DNA of 64,000 nt. Source: JAGOCV01 sp049445855 (GTDB lineage Bacteria > Pseudomonadota > Gammaproteobacteria > Burkholderiales > Burkholderiaceae_C). Positions 40,740-48,769 of the stretch are shown here, piece after piece (within the stretch, counting starts at the first letter, position 1; the number at the start of each line of letters is the position of its first letter). The notes under the pieces were generated by a model. That model saw only the letters and a list, made by a program, of their open reading frames with translations. It was not told the origin of the DNA and searched no databases. Made by a program: the position numbers and the translations under genes. The stretch is taken from NCBI RefSeq assembly GCF_049445855.1, contig NZ_JBMSDV010000003.1:434001-498000 (forward strand), written 5' to 3'.

Positions 40740-41852
40740 ATGAGTGACGCGATCGAGGCCGCAAAGAAGCACTTCCTGGAGGGCGTGGCGCACTTCGAGG
40801 CCAAACGCCTCGAAGAAGCCGACCGTGCCTTCTCCGCGGCGCACAAGCTGGTGCCGGACCGACCCTCCGTGCTGACCAACCTGGGGGCCGTGCGCCTGCA
40901 GCTCGGCCGGCCCGAAGAGGCCGTGCCCTTGCTCGCCCAGGCCACGGCGCTCGAACCCGACAACCTGCAGGCCTGGGCGCACCTGGGTATCGCACAGGCG
41001 GAAACGGGCGATCTCGACCAGGCCGTGGTCAGCTTCGACAAGGCGCTCGGCATCGACGGCAAGAGCGCCGTGCTGTGGACGCATCGCGGCACGGCATTGC
41101 GCGAGATGGGTCATCTGCCCGAAGCGGTGAAGAGCTTCGAGCAGGCACGCGAGCACGGGGCAGACCCGCATGTCATCGGCTATTTCCTCGCGTCCATGCA
41201 GGGCGGCGAGGCGCCGCCCTCGCCGCCGCGCGCGTATGTCGAGAACCTGTTCGACCGCTATGCGGACGACTTCAGCGACCACCTGGTCGAGGTGCTGGGC
41301 TACCGCGCGCCGGAAGAGCTGATCGATGGCCTCGCGCCGCTGGGCGCACGCTGGTTCGACGACGTGCTCGATCTGGGCTGCGGCACGGGCCTGTGCGGAC
41401 CTCTGCTCAAGGGCATGGCGAGCCGCATCGATGGCGTGGACCTGTCCGCGCGCATGCTGGCGCAGGCACGCGGACTCGGCGTCTACAGCGAACTCGTGCA
41501 TGCCGACATCGTCGAATGGCTCAAAACCGCGAGGCAACCGTACGACCTGGTGCTGGCGGTCGACGTCTTCATCTACGTCGGCGCACTCGAATCCGTTTTC
41601 GCCGACGTGGGGCGTCTGCTCAAGCCGGGCGGCATGTTCGCTTTCACTGTCGAAGAGAACACGCGCACCGCGGGTGTGAACCCGCAGGAACTGCAGCTCA
41701 TGCCCAGCCTGCGGTACGCGCACCCCGAAGCCTATGTGCGCCGCGTGGCGGCCGATGCCGGTCTGCAGGTGCGTGCCATGCACCGCGCGCCGCTGCGGCA
41801 GGACCAGGCGCAGCCCGTACCCGGCGCCTATTACTATCTGTCCAAGCCCTGA
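40740..41852 (+). CDS. TPR-repeat protein fused to a SAM-dependent methyltransferase
   Basis: The 370 residues have two parts. Residues about 5-150 are three to four tetratricopeptide repeats (LTNLGAVRLQLGRPEEAVPLLAQATALEPD, AWAHLGIAQAETGDLDQAVVSFDKAL and the next unit). Residues about 165-370 are a class I methyltransferase with SAM motif DVLDLGCGTGLCGP near 208 and LLKPGGMFAFTVEE. YVENLFDRYADDFSDHLVEVLGYRAP is a conserved linker in this TPR-methyltransferase group. The TPRs probably bind a protein partner or substrate. The target is unknown. It stands alone, with 74 bp upstream. Confidence 0.85.
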   Translation: MSDAIEAAKKHFLEGVAHFEAKRLEEADRAFSAAHKLVPDRPSVLTNLGAVRLQLGRPEEAVPLLAQATALEPDNLQAWAHLGIAQAETGDLDQAVVSFDKALGIDGKSAVLWTHRGTALREMGHLPEAVKSFEQAREHGADPHVIGYFLASMQGGEAPPSPPRAYVENLFDRYADDFSDHLVEVLGYRAPEELIDGLAPLGARWFDDVLDLGCGTGLCGPLLKGMASRIDGVDLSARMLAQARGLGVYSELVHADIVEWLKTARQPYDLVLAVDVFIYVGALESVFADVGRLLKPGGMFAFTVEENTRTAGVNPQELQLMPSLRYAHPEAYVRRVAADAGLQVRAMHRAPLRQDQAQPVPGAYYYLSKP

Positions 41853-41871
41853 TTCGGGCGCGGAGCACGCC

Positions 41872-42225
41872 ATGCCCTACATGCTGTTCATCGTCGAGCC
41901 CACCGGCCAGCGCGCCACCCGCACCGAAGCGGAGGGGCGCGCCGTCTACGACCGGATGCTCGCCTTTGGCGCTGATCTGAAGTCGCGTGGCCTGCTGCTG
42001 GCCGCCGAATCGCTCACCTCCGAGGGCGATGCCACCCGCATCCAGCAGCGCGAGGGCAAGGCCAGCCGGCTGGACGGCCCCTTCGCCGAAGCCAAGGAAA
42101 TGGTGGGAGGCTTCTTCCTGATCGACTGCGCCACGCGCGAGGAAGCCGAGGCCATCGCCCGTACCTGCCCGGCGGCCGAATGGGCCACGGTGGAAGTGCG
42201 CGGCCTGGGGCCCTGTTTCATGTAA
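41872..42225 (+). CDS. YCII-related (DGPF) protein linked to ECF42 sigma factors
   Basis: This 117-residue small protein has the YCII/DGPF fold: PYMLFIVEPTG start, LLLAAESLTSEGDATRI, the name-giving LDGPFAEAKEMVGGFFLIDCATREEAEAIA, and VEVRGLGPCF. Such proteins are commonly encoded next to ECF42-type sigma factors, as here. They may relay a signal to the sigma factor or be part of its output, but their activity is not established. The ATG at 41872 is 19 bp after the methyltransferase stop. Confidence 0.88.
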   Translation: MPYMLFIVEPTGQRATRTEAEGRAVYDRMLAFGADLKSRGLLLAAESLTSEGDATRIQQREGKASRLDGPFAEAKEMVGGFFLIDCATREEAEAIARTCPAAEWATVEVRGLGPCFM

Positions 42226-42303
42226 ATTTTCTCCGGGCGTGTCGAGTCCGGCCCGGCTGCTTCGTCGTGGGTATGTCAACCAACCGAAACGAAGGAGATT
42301 TCC

Positions 42304-42711
42304 ATGCACTCGAACATGTTCGTCAACCTGCCCATCCGTGACATGGCCCGCACGCGCGCCTTCTACGAGAAGGTGGGCTACAGCTTCAACCCGCAGTTCA
42401 CCAACGAGCAGGGCGCCTGCATGGTCGTGGGCGAGAACATCTTCGTCATGCTGCTGGTGGAAAGCTTCTTCCAGACCTTCACGAAAAAGCCCATCTCCGA
42501 CGCCACGAAAAGCACCGAAGTGCTGGTGTGCGTGTCCTGCAACAGCCGGGCCGAAGTCGACGAGATCGTCGCCAGGGCGGTGGCAGCCGGTGCGAAGACG
42601 CCCAATGCGCCGCAAGACCATGGTTTCATGTACAGCCACGGCTATGAAGACCTGGACGGCCACATCTGGGAACTGGCCTACATGGACATGGCCGCCTTCC
42701 CCGGAGCCTGA
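42304..42711 (+). CDS. VOC-family (glyoxalase/bleomycin-resistance-like) protein
   Basis: A 135-residue single VOC domain with N-terminal NLPIRDMARTRAFYEKVGY and C-terminal GFMYSHGYEDLDGHIWELAYMD. The terminal GHxWEL contributes the usual metal-binding Glu. The family includes glyoxalases, extradiol dioxygenases and antibiotic-binding proteins, and the substrate here is unknown. AAGGAGATTTCC precedes the ATG. It lies between the DGPF gene and the sigma factor, a common grouping. Confidence 0.88.
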   Translation: MHSNMFVNLPIRDMARTRAFYEKVGYSFNPQFTNEQGACMVVGENIFVMLLVESFFQTFTKKPISDATKSTEVLVCVSCNSRAEVDEIVARAVAAGAKTPNAPQDHGFMYSHGYEDLDGHIWELAYMDMAAFPGA

Positions 42712-42747
42712 CGTCGCGCGGCAACGCCGTCGCGCGATACTCCGGCC

Positions 42748-44037
42748 ATGCACTCCAGCACCCACCATGCGATCGATGCGGCCTGGCGACGCGAATCCGC
42801 GAAGATCATCGCGGGCATCGCCCGCATGGTGCGCGACGTTGGCCTGGCCGAAGAACTCGCGCAGGACGCGCTGGTCGCCGCACTGGAGCACTGGCCGAAG
42901 GACGGTGTGCCCGACAACCCGGCCGCCTGGCTGATGGCCACCGCCAGGAACCGCGCGCTCGACCGGCTGCGCCGCAACAAGTCGCTGGACGAGAAGATCG
43001 AGCAACTCGGCCAGGACATGCAGGCACAGCAACTCGACCGCGTGCCCGACTTCGTCGATTCGCTCGACGACAACCGGCCCGGCCAGATTGCCGACGACCT
43101 GCTCCGGCTGATCTTCACGGCCTGCCACCCGGTGCTGTCCACCGAGGCGCGCGTGGCGCTCACGCTGCGGTTGATGGGGGGCCTGACCACGCACGAAATC
43201 GCGCGGGCCTTCCTTGTCCCCGAGCCCACCATCGCGCAACGCATCGTGCGCGCCAAGCGCACGCTGACCGAAGCGAAGGTGCCGTTCGAGGTGCCGCACG
43301 GCGATGCGCTCGCCGAGCGCCTGGCCTCGGTGCTCGAAGTGGTCTACCTGGTCTTCAACGAGGGCTACACGGCCACCGAGGGCGACCAGTGGATGCGCCC
43401 GGCGCTCACGCAGGAGGCGTTGCGACTGGGCCGGCTGCTGGCCGGACTTTCGCCGCAGGCGTCCGAGGTGCATGGCCTCTGTGCCCTGATGGAGTTGCAG
43501 GCCTCGCGCGCCGAGGCGCGCATCGACACCGAAGGCAAGCCGGTGCTGCTGCTCGAGCAGGATCGCAGCCGCTGGGACCGTACGCTGATCCAGCGCGGCC
43601 TCGTGGCGCTCGAGCGTTCGCTGGTGCTGCTGGAGCAGCAATCCGCGCTCGCGGGCCCCTACACGCTGCAGGCCGCCATCGCCGCCTGCCATGCGCGCGC
43701 GGCCGAGGCGGGCGACACGGACTGGAGGCAGATTGCGGCGATCTACGCCACGCTGGCGCACGTGGCGCCATCGCCCGTGGTGGAGCTCAACCGGGCGGTG
43801 GCCGTGGGCATGGCCGACGGACCGCAGGCGGGGCTGGACATCATCGACTTGCTGAACGACGACAAACACCTGAAAAACTACCAGTGGCTGCCCAGCGTGC
43901 GCGGCGATCTGCTGGCCAGACTCGGCCGGCATGCCGAGGCGCGCGACGAGTTCCTGCGCGCGGCGGGCCTCGCGCGCAATGCGCAGGAGAAGCAGTTGTT
44001 GCTGGCGCGCGCCGGATCGTCTGCGCGATTGTTGTAA
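42748..44037 (+). CDS. ECF42-type RNA polymerase sigma factor with TPR-like C-terminal extension
   Basis: At 429 residues this is much longer than ordinary ECF sigma factors. The sigma-2 region is about residues 10-90 (GLAEELAQDALVAALEHWP, PAAWLMATARNRALDRLRR). Sigma-4 is about 125-185 (LTLRLMGGLTTHEIARAFLVPEPTIAQRIVRAKR). A long helical extension of TPR-like repeats follows, with LVFNEGYTATEGD near its start. This is the ECF42 form, which has no anti-sigma gene and is thought to be controlled through the extension. The neighbouring YCII and VOC genes are typical partners. Confidence 0.92.
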   Translation: MHSSTHHAIDAAWRRESAKIIAGIARMVRDVGLAEELAQDALVAALEHWPKDGVPDNPAAWLMATARNRALDRLRRNKSLDEKIEQLGQDMQAQQLDRVPDFVDSLDDNRPGQIADDLLRLIFTACHPVLSTEARVALTLRLMGGLTTHEIARAFLVPEPTIAQRIVRAKRTLTEAKVPFEVPHGDALAERLASVLEVVYLVFNEGYTATEGDQWMRPALTQEALRLGRLLAGLSPQASEVHGLCALMELQASRAEARIDTEGKPVLLLEQDRSRWDRTLIQRGLVALERSLVLLEQQSALAGPYTLQAAIAACHARAAEAGDTDWRQIAAIYATLAHVAPSPVVELNRAVAVGMADGPQAGLDIIDLLNDDKHLKNYQWLPSVRGDLLARLGRHAEARDEFLRAAGLARNAQEKQLLLARAGSSARLL

Positions 44038-44060
44038 CGATCTGCCGGCTTGGGTCTAAT
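44032..44060 (+). promoter_or_regulatory. Candidate sigma-70 promoter for the CII-like gene
   Basis: TTGTAA (44032-44037) and TCTAAT (44055-44060) are spaced by 17 bp, 30 bp before the ATG at 44090. The -35 box overlaps the stop codon of the sigma factor gene, so the CII-like gene is probably transcribed on its own. Confidence 0.45.
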
Positions 44061-44089
44061 GTCGTGAATTCCATGGGACGGGACCCGAC

Positions 44090-44566
44090 ATGACAGACAG
44101 CAACGCCAGCCCGCACGGCGGCATCAGCCTCGAAGACGCGGCGTACCACACCGGCCACGACTTCCCCGGCGGCGTGCCGGCGCTCGCGCAGCGCATGGCG
44201 ATGAGCCCGAACACGCTGCAGCACAAGCTGGACCCCCGCAACACCACGCACAAGCTCAGCCTGAGGGAAGCGCAGGAGATGCAGGCCATCACGCAGGACT
44301 TCCGCGTGCTGCATGCGATGGCGGCGTCCAACGGCTTCATCGCGTTGTCGCTGGGTCACACGGCCAGCGGCACGACCATCAGCGAAGTGCTGGCCATGGT
44401 CAAGGAATTCGGCGACGTGCTCACGGCGGTGAATGCCGCGTTGGAAGACGGCAAGGTGTCGCTCAATGAAATGCGTGAATGCGAGCGCCAGTCGGCCGAA
44501 CTGTTCGCTGCTGTCAACAGCATGCTGCGCACGGTGCGCAGCCTCATGCCCCGGCAGCCGGCCTGA
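44090..44566 (+). CDS. Phage CII-like regulatory protein (PF06892-type), chromosomal orphan
   Basis: The 158 residues include DAAYHTGHDFPGGVPALAQRMAMSPNTLQHKLDPRNTTHKLSLREAQEMQ, the signature of the phage regulatory CII/CP76 group, followed by a helical C-terminal half likely to mediate multimerisation. In P2-like phages such proteins promote or repress lysogeny genes. Here no integrase, repressor, capsid or tail gene is nearby, so it is probably a domesticated chromosomal regulator. Its targets are unknown. Confidence 0.82.
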   Translation: MTDSNASPHGGISLEDAAYHTGHDFPGGVPALAQRMAMSPNTLQHKLDPRNTTHKLSLREAQEMQAITQDFRVLHAMAASNGFIALSLGHTASGTTISEVLAMVKEFGDVLTAVNAALEDGKVSLNEMRECERQSAELFAAVNSMLRTVRSLMPRQPA

Positions 44567-44610
44567 ACCTGCAAGACCTTTGTCGACCGCGTACCAACTG
44601 GGGATCCGGA

Positions 44611-45093
44611 TTGAAGAAAAACGCAAGCAGCGCATCGTTCGAGCCCGAGTTCATCGAGGGCATCACCGAGATGTTCGAACAGAAGATCGTCTTCAACCGC
44701 ACGCTGGGCCTGAAGATCGTGTCGATGGCGCCGGATGGCCGTGTGGCCGGGCGCATCGACATGAAGCCTGAACTGGTGGGTCACTTCGCCTACAACCGCC
44801 TGCACGGCGGGGTGTCGAGCGCGGCGATGGATGCGATGGCGGGTCTCGCAGTGATGACCGCGATCGGCGGCCGCCACCTCGACGAAAGTCCGGCGCATCG
44901 GCTGCAGCGCTTCGCCAAGCTGGGCACCATCGACCTGCGCATCGACTACCTGCGTCCGGCCATCAGCGACCACTTCGAGGTGCGTGCCGAAGTGCTGCGC
45001 CTGGGTTCGCGCGTGGCGTCCACGCGCATGGAGTTGCTGGGTGCCGACGGCAAGCTGCTGTGTGTCGGCGCCGGCGCCTACATCGTCTCCTGA
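44611..45093 (+). CDS. yigI: YigI-like acyl-CoA thioesterase (hotdog)
   Basis: Residues are counted from TTG 44611 (160 in all). The region FNRTLGLKI, HFAYNRLHGGVSSAAMDAMAGLAVM, KLGTIDLRIDYLRPA and ASTRMELL follows E. coli YigI closely in spacing and motifs. YigI is a medium/long-chain acyl-CoA thioesterase of the hotdog fold. The frame is open further upstream, but the homology begins near the TTG. ATG 44671 would cut into the first helix. The last 16 bp overlap the convergent AI-2E-type permease gene. Confidence 0.82.
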   Translation: MKKNASSASFEPEFIEGITEMFEQKIVFNRTLGLKIVSMAPDGRVAGRIDMKPELVGHFAYNRLHGGVSSAAMDAMAGLAVMTAIGGRHLDESPAHRLQRFAKLGTIDLRIDYLRPAISDHFEVRAEVLRLGSRVASTRMELLGADGKLLCVGAGAYIVS

Positions 45094-46304
45094 TCCGGCT
45101 GCTGCTTCTCGTCGTTTCCGCCCTCGGCACGGGCGCGCGCGCGCGCCAGGATGTCCCAGCTCACGAGGAACATGGCTGCGATCACCGGGCCGATGACGAA
45201 GCCGTTGAGCCCGAAGATCGCCAGGCCACCCAGGGTGGCAATGAGGATCAGGTAGTCGGGCATGCGCGTGTCCTTGCCCACCAGGATGGGGCGCAGGACG
45301 TTGTCCACCAGCCCGATGGCCAGCACGCCCCACAGCGTGAGCGCCACGGCCTGGATGATGGCGCCTGTGGCCAGGAAGTAGATGGCAACAGGTGCCCACA
45401 CCAGCGCCGCACCCACCGCGGGCAACAGCGACAGCAGCGCCATCACGCCACCCCACAGCAGCGGGCCGGGAACGCCCAGCGCCCAGAAGGCCAGGCCTCC
45501 GAGCATGCCCTGCACCAGCGCAACGACGACGTTGCCCTTCACCGTGGCGCGAACCACGGTGGCGAACTGCGTCAGCAGGCGCTGGGTGTCGTCGCGCCGC
45601 AGCGGGATGGCGCGCTCCACCGAAGCGGTGAGCGAGATCCCGTCGCGCAGCAGGAAGAACAGGATGTACAGCATCACGAAGAAGCTGACGATGAAGTCCA
45701 GCGCGTTCTGCCCGATCGTGAGCACGCGCGCGGTGAGCGCCTGGCCGCTTTGGGCGAGGCTGGCTATCACCTTCTGCTGCAGCAGCGCGAGGTCGCCCAG
45801 GCCGAAGCGGTCGAGCAGCGAACGCACCCAGTCGGGCAGGAAGTTCACGGCCTGCTGGAAGTACTGGGCCGGCTGCACCGAGCCCGCGCGCAGCCGCTCG
45901 GCCAGCGCCGCGCCCTCGGTCACCACCGAGGCGGCCACCAGCCCCAGGGGCAGGATGACCACCACCAGGATGCCCAGCAGCGAGAGCAGCGCCACCAGTG
46001 TCGGCTGGCGTGGCCAGCGCGCGAGCAGCCTGGCATGGAGGGGCCAGAAGGTGATGGCGATGAAGATCGACCAGCACACCGCGCCGAAGAACGGCCAGAG
46101 GATGAGTGCGAACAGCAGGCTGGCGCCCAGCACCACCCACAGCAACGACTTGAATTCGAACAGCGGATCGGTCTTCACCGGGGCTACGATGACTTTGGCG
46201 TCCGCGGAGCCCTGCGTTTCCTGCGGCGGCTTGCGGCGGCGCCTGCGGGGCGGGCGGTCCGTGTCTCTGGGGTCGCCGTTGTCGGGGTTGCGTGGGTCGG
46301 CCAT
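45078..46304 (-). CDS. AI-2E-type transporter family permease (YdiK/PerM-like)
   Basis: This protein of about 408 residues has an Arg/Pro-rich cytosolic N-terminus and eight or so membrane helices. Family landmarks are LLWVVLGASLLFALILWPFFGAVCWSIF, IVSFFVMLYILFFLLRDG, VVALVQGMLGGLAFWALGVPGPLLWGGVMALLSLLPAVGAALVW and ILVGKDTRMPDYLILIATLGGLAIFGLNGFVIGPVIAAM. The family name comes from E. coli TqsA, but most members have other or unknown substrates. ATG 46304 is preferred; a GTG 13 codons upstream is possible. A 126-bp gap separates it from yciA. Confidence 0.88.
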   Translation of the reverse strand: MADPRNPDNGDPRDTDRPPRRRRRKPPQETQGSADAKVIVAPVKTDPLFEFKSLLWVVLGASLLFALILWPFFGAVCWSIFIAITFWPLHARLLARWPRQPTLVALLSLLGILVVVILPLGLVAASVVTEGAALAERLRAGSVQPAQYFQQAVNFLPDWVRSLLDRFGLGDLALLQQKVIASLAQSGQALTARVLTIGQNALDFIVSFFVMLYILFFLLRDGISLTASVERAIPLRRDDTQRLLTQFATVVRATVKGNVVVALVQGMLGGLAFWALGVPGPLLWGGVMALLSLLPAVGAALVWAPVAIYFLATGAIIQAVALTLWGVLAIGLVDNVLRPILVGKDTRMPDYLILIATLGGLAIFGLNGFVIGPVIAAMFLVSWDILARARARAEGGNDEKQQPDQETM

Positions 46305-46430
46305 GTATCGATGCAGGAGGATGCGGCGCTTCGGCCGGGGCACCAGATTAACACCAACGTCGCCTGTGGCAGCGCGGAAACGGGCAACTGGGGGTGGCGG
46401 CCTCGGGCGGGCGTCGCCATTCGGACGGGT

Positions 46431-46838
46431 TCAGCGCGGGATCGTGCGCGGGCGGCCTTCGTCGTCGATGGCCACGTAGGTCAGCGTGGCCTCCGTCACC
46501 TTGACGAACTGGCCCTGGAACCCGATGCGTTCTGCAAACACTTCCACCAGCACGGTGATCGAGGTATTGCCGATGCGCACGATCGACGAGAAGAACGACA
46601 GCAGGTCGCCCACGCGGACCGGCTGCTTGAAGATGAATTCCTTGACTGCCACCGTCGCCATGCGGCCCTGGACGTGGCGCGCGGGGATGACCGAGCCTGC
46701 CAGATCGACCTGCGCCATCACCCAGCCGCCGAAGATGTCGCCATTGGCGTTGCAGTCGGCCGGCATGGGGATGACCTTGAGTACCAGTTCCTTGTCGATG
46801 GGCAAGGCAGTGGTGGGCAGGCTTGAAGCGTCGGACAT
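46431..46838 (-). CDS. yciA: Acyl-CoA thioester hydrolase YciA
   Basis: A 135-residue single hotdog domain with VLKVIPMPADCNANGDIFGGWVMAQVDLAGSV, the catalytic Asp in NGDIFGGW, VKEFIFKQPVRVGDLLSF and GNTSITVLVEVFAE. These match YciA-type thioesterases acting on many acyl-CoAs in the cytosol. The ATG at 46838 is chosen over a longer upstream frame because homology begins there. It is divergent from the ATM1-like exporter gene, with 38 bp between the two start codons. Confidence 0.9.
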   Translation of the reverse strand: MSDASSLPTTALPIDKELVLKVIPMPADCNANGDIFGGWVMAQVDLAGSVIPARHVQGRMATVAVKEFIFKQPVRVGDLLSFFSSIVRIGNTSITVLVEVFAERIGFQGQFVKVTEATLTYVAIDDEGRPRTIPR

Positions 46839-46876
46839 GGGCACAATCTGGAAAGAAAACCCCCGATTGTCCCGCA

Positions 46877-48769
46877 ATGAGCCGTTCCGGCGAACTTTCC
46901 TCCACTTCCCCGTCAGCCAGCATGCAGCCTTCTGCTGCCGCGCCTGCCCCTGCGCCCGCCTCCGACTGGGCGACGCTTGCACGCCTGCTGCCGTACCTGT
47001 GGCAATACAAATGGCGCGTGGTGTTCGCGCTGGCCTTCATGGTGGCGGCCAAGGTGGCCAACGTCGGCGTGCCCCTGTTGCTGAAGAGCCTGGTCGATGC
47101 GATGAGCATCAAACCCGGCGACGTGACGGCGGTGCTGGTCGTGCCGGTCAGCCTGCTGATGGCTTATGGTCTGCTGCGCCTGTCCACCTCGCTCTTCACC
47201 GAACTGCGTGAACTCGTCTTTGCCAAGGCCACGCAGGGCGCGGCGCGCAGCATCGCGCTGCAGACCTTCGAGCACCTGCATGCATTGAGCCTTCGCTTCC
47301 ATCTGGAACGCCAGACCGGCGGCATGACGCGCGACATCGAGCGCGGCGTGCGCGGCATCGAATCGCTGATCTCGTATTCGCTCTACAGCATCGTTCCCAC
47401 GCTGGTGGAAGTGGCGCTGGTGCTGTCCATCCTCGCGGTGAAGTTCGACGCTTGGTTCGCGTGGATCACGCTGTGTGCACTGGCGGTCTACATCGTCTTC
47501 ACCGTGACGGTGACCGAATGGCGCACCCAGTTCCGCAAGCAGGCCAACGAATTCGATTCGGCCGCGCACACGCGCGCCATCGATTCGCTGCTGAACTACG
47601 AGACGGTCAAGTACTTCAACAACGAAGGCTTCGAGGCGCGGCGCTACGACGAAAGCCTGGAGCGGCTGCGCATCGCGCGGCTCAAGAGCCAGACCACGCT
47701 GTCCATCCTCAACACGGGGCAGCAACTCATCATCGCGATTGCGCTGGTCGCGATGTTGTGGCGCGCGACGCAGGGCGTGGTGGCCGGGACCATGACGCTG
47801 GGTGACCTGGTGATGGTCAACGCCTTCATGATCCAGCTCTACATACCGCTCAACTTCCTGGGCGTGATCTACCGTGAGATCAAGCAGAGCCTGACCGACC
47901 TGGAGAAGATGTTCTCGCTCATGGAACGCGAGCGCGAGGTGGCCGATGCGCCGGACGCGCAGCCGCTGGACGCGACGCGCGGCAGCGCAGTGCGCTTCGA
48001 ACATGTCGATTTCGCCTATGAGGCGTCAAGACCCATCCTGCACGACGTGAGCTTCGAGATTCCCGAAGGCAGGACCGTGGCCGTGGTCGGCCCGTCGGGC
48101 TCGGGCAAGTCGACGCTGGCGCGGCTGATGTTCCGTTTCTACGATATCCAGCAGGGGCGCATCACCATCGGCGGACAGGACATCCGCAGCGTCACGCAGG
48201 GCAGCGTGCGCGCGGCCATCGGCATCGTGCCGCAGGACACCGTGCTGTTCAATGACACGGTGGCCTACAACATCGGCTACGGCAAGCCCGGTGCGACGCG
48301 CCAGGAGATCGAGCAGGCGGCAGGGGCTGCGCGCATCCACGGCTTCATCAGCAGCACGCCCAAGGGCTACGAGACGATGGTGGGCGAGCGCGGCCTCAAG
48401 CTTTCGGGCGGCGAGAAGCAGCGCGTGGCGATCGCGCGCACGCTGCTGAAAGACCCCGCCGTCCTCATCTTCGACGAGGCCACATCCGCGCTGGACAGCG
48501 CGAACGAACGCGCCATCCAGGCCGAGCTGCGCGATGCCGCGCGCAACAAGACCACGCTGGTCATCGCGCACCGCCTGTCCACCGTGGTGGACGCGCATGA
48601 AATCCTGGTGCTCGACGTCGGCCGCATCGTCGAACGCGGCACGCATGATGAACTGCTGGCGCTGGACGGCCGCTACGCGCAGATGTGGCGCGTGCAGAAG
48701 AACGGCACGGGTTCGAGCAGCACGGGTTCACCGGCCCATCCAATATCTTCCGGAGTGGTACCCCAGTGA
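46877..48769 (+). CDS. ATM1/HMT1-like ABC half-transporter
   Basis: The 630 residues form an N-terminal Ala/Pro-rich tail (about 1-35), a six-helix membrane domain with SLLNYETVKYFNNEGFEARRYDESL, typical of the ATM1/HMT1 branch, and an ATPase domain. The latter has Walker A GPSGSGKST, signature LSGGEKQR and Walker B VLIFDEATSALDS. Members of this branch export glutathione conjugates or related sulfur compounds across the inner membrane as homodimers. The ATG at 46877 sits 38 bp from the yciA start. Its stop overlaps the next gene. Confidence 0.9.
   Translation: MSRSGELSSTSPSASMQPSAAAPAPAPASDWATLARLLPYLWQYKWRVVFALAFMVAAKVANVGVPLLLKSLVDAMSIKPGDVTAVLVVPVSLLMAYGLLRLSTSLFTELRELVFAKATQGAARSIALQTFEHLHALSLRFHLERQTGGMTRDIERGVRGIESLISYSLYSIVPTLVEVALVLSILAVKFDAWFAWITLCALAVYIVFTVTVTEWRTQFRKQANEFDSAAHTRAIDSLLNYETVKYFNNEGFEARRYDESLERLRIARLKSQTTLSILNTGQQLIIAIALVAMLWRATQGVVAGTMTLGDLVMVNAFMIQLYIPLNFLGVIYREIKQSLTDLEKMFSLMEREREVADAPDAQPLDATRGSAVRFEHVDFAYEASRPILHDVSFEIPEGRTVAVVGPSGSGKSTLARLMFRFYDIQQGRITIGGQDIRSVTQGSVRAAIGIVPQDTVLFNDTVAYNIGYGKPGATRQEIEQAAGAARIHGFISSTPKGYETMVGERGLKLSGGEKQRVAIARTLLKDPAVLIFDEATSALDSANERAIQAELRDAARNKTTLVIAHRLSTVVDAHEILVLDVGRIVERGTHDELLALDGRYAQMWRVQKNGTGSSSTGSPAHPISSGVVPQ

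Noticed and set aside
44090..44566. Prophage or genomic island around the CII-like gene
   Set aside because: No integrase, att-like repeats, tRNA or other phage genes are near; flanking genes are ordinary chromosomal genes.
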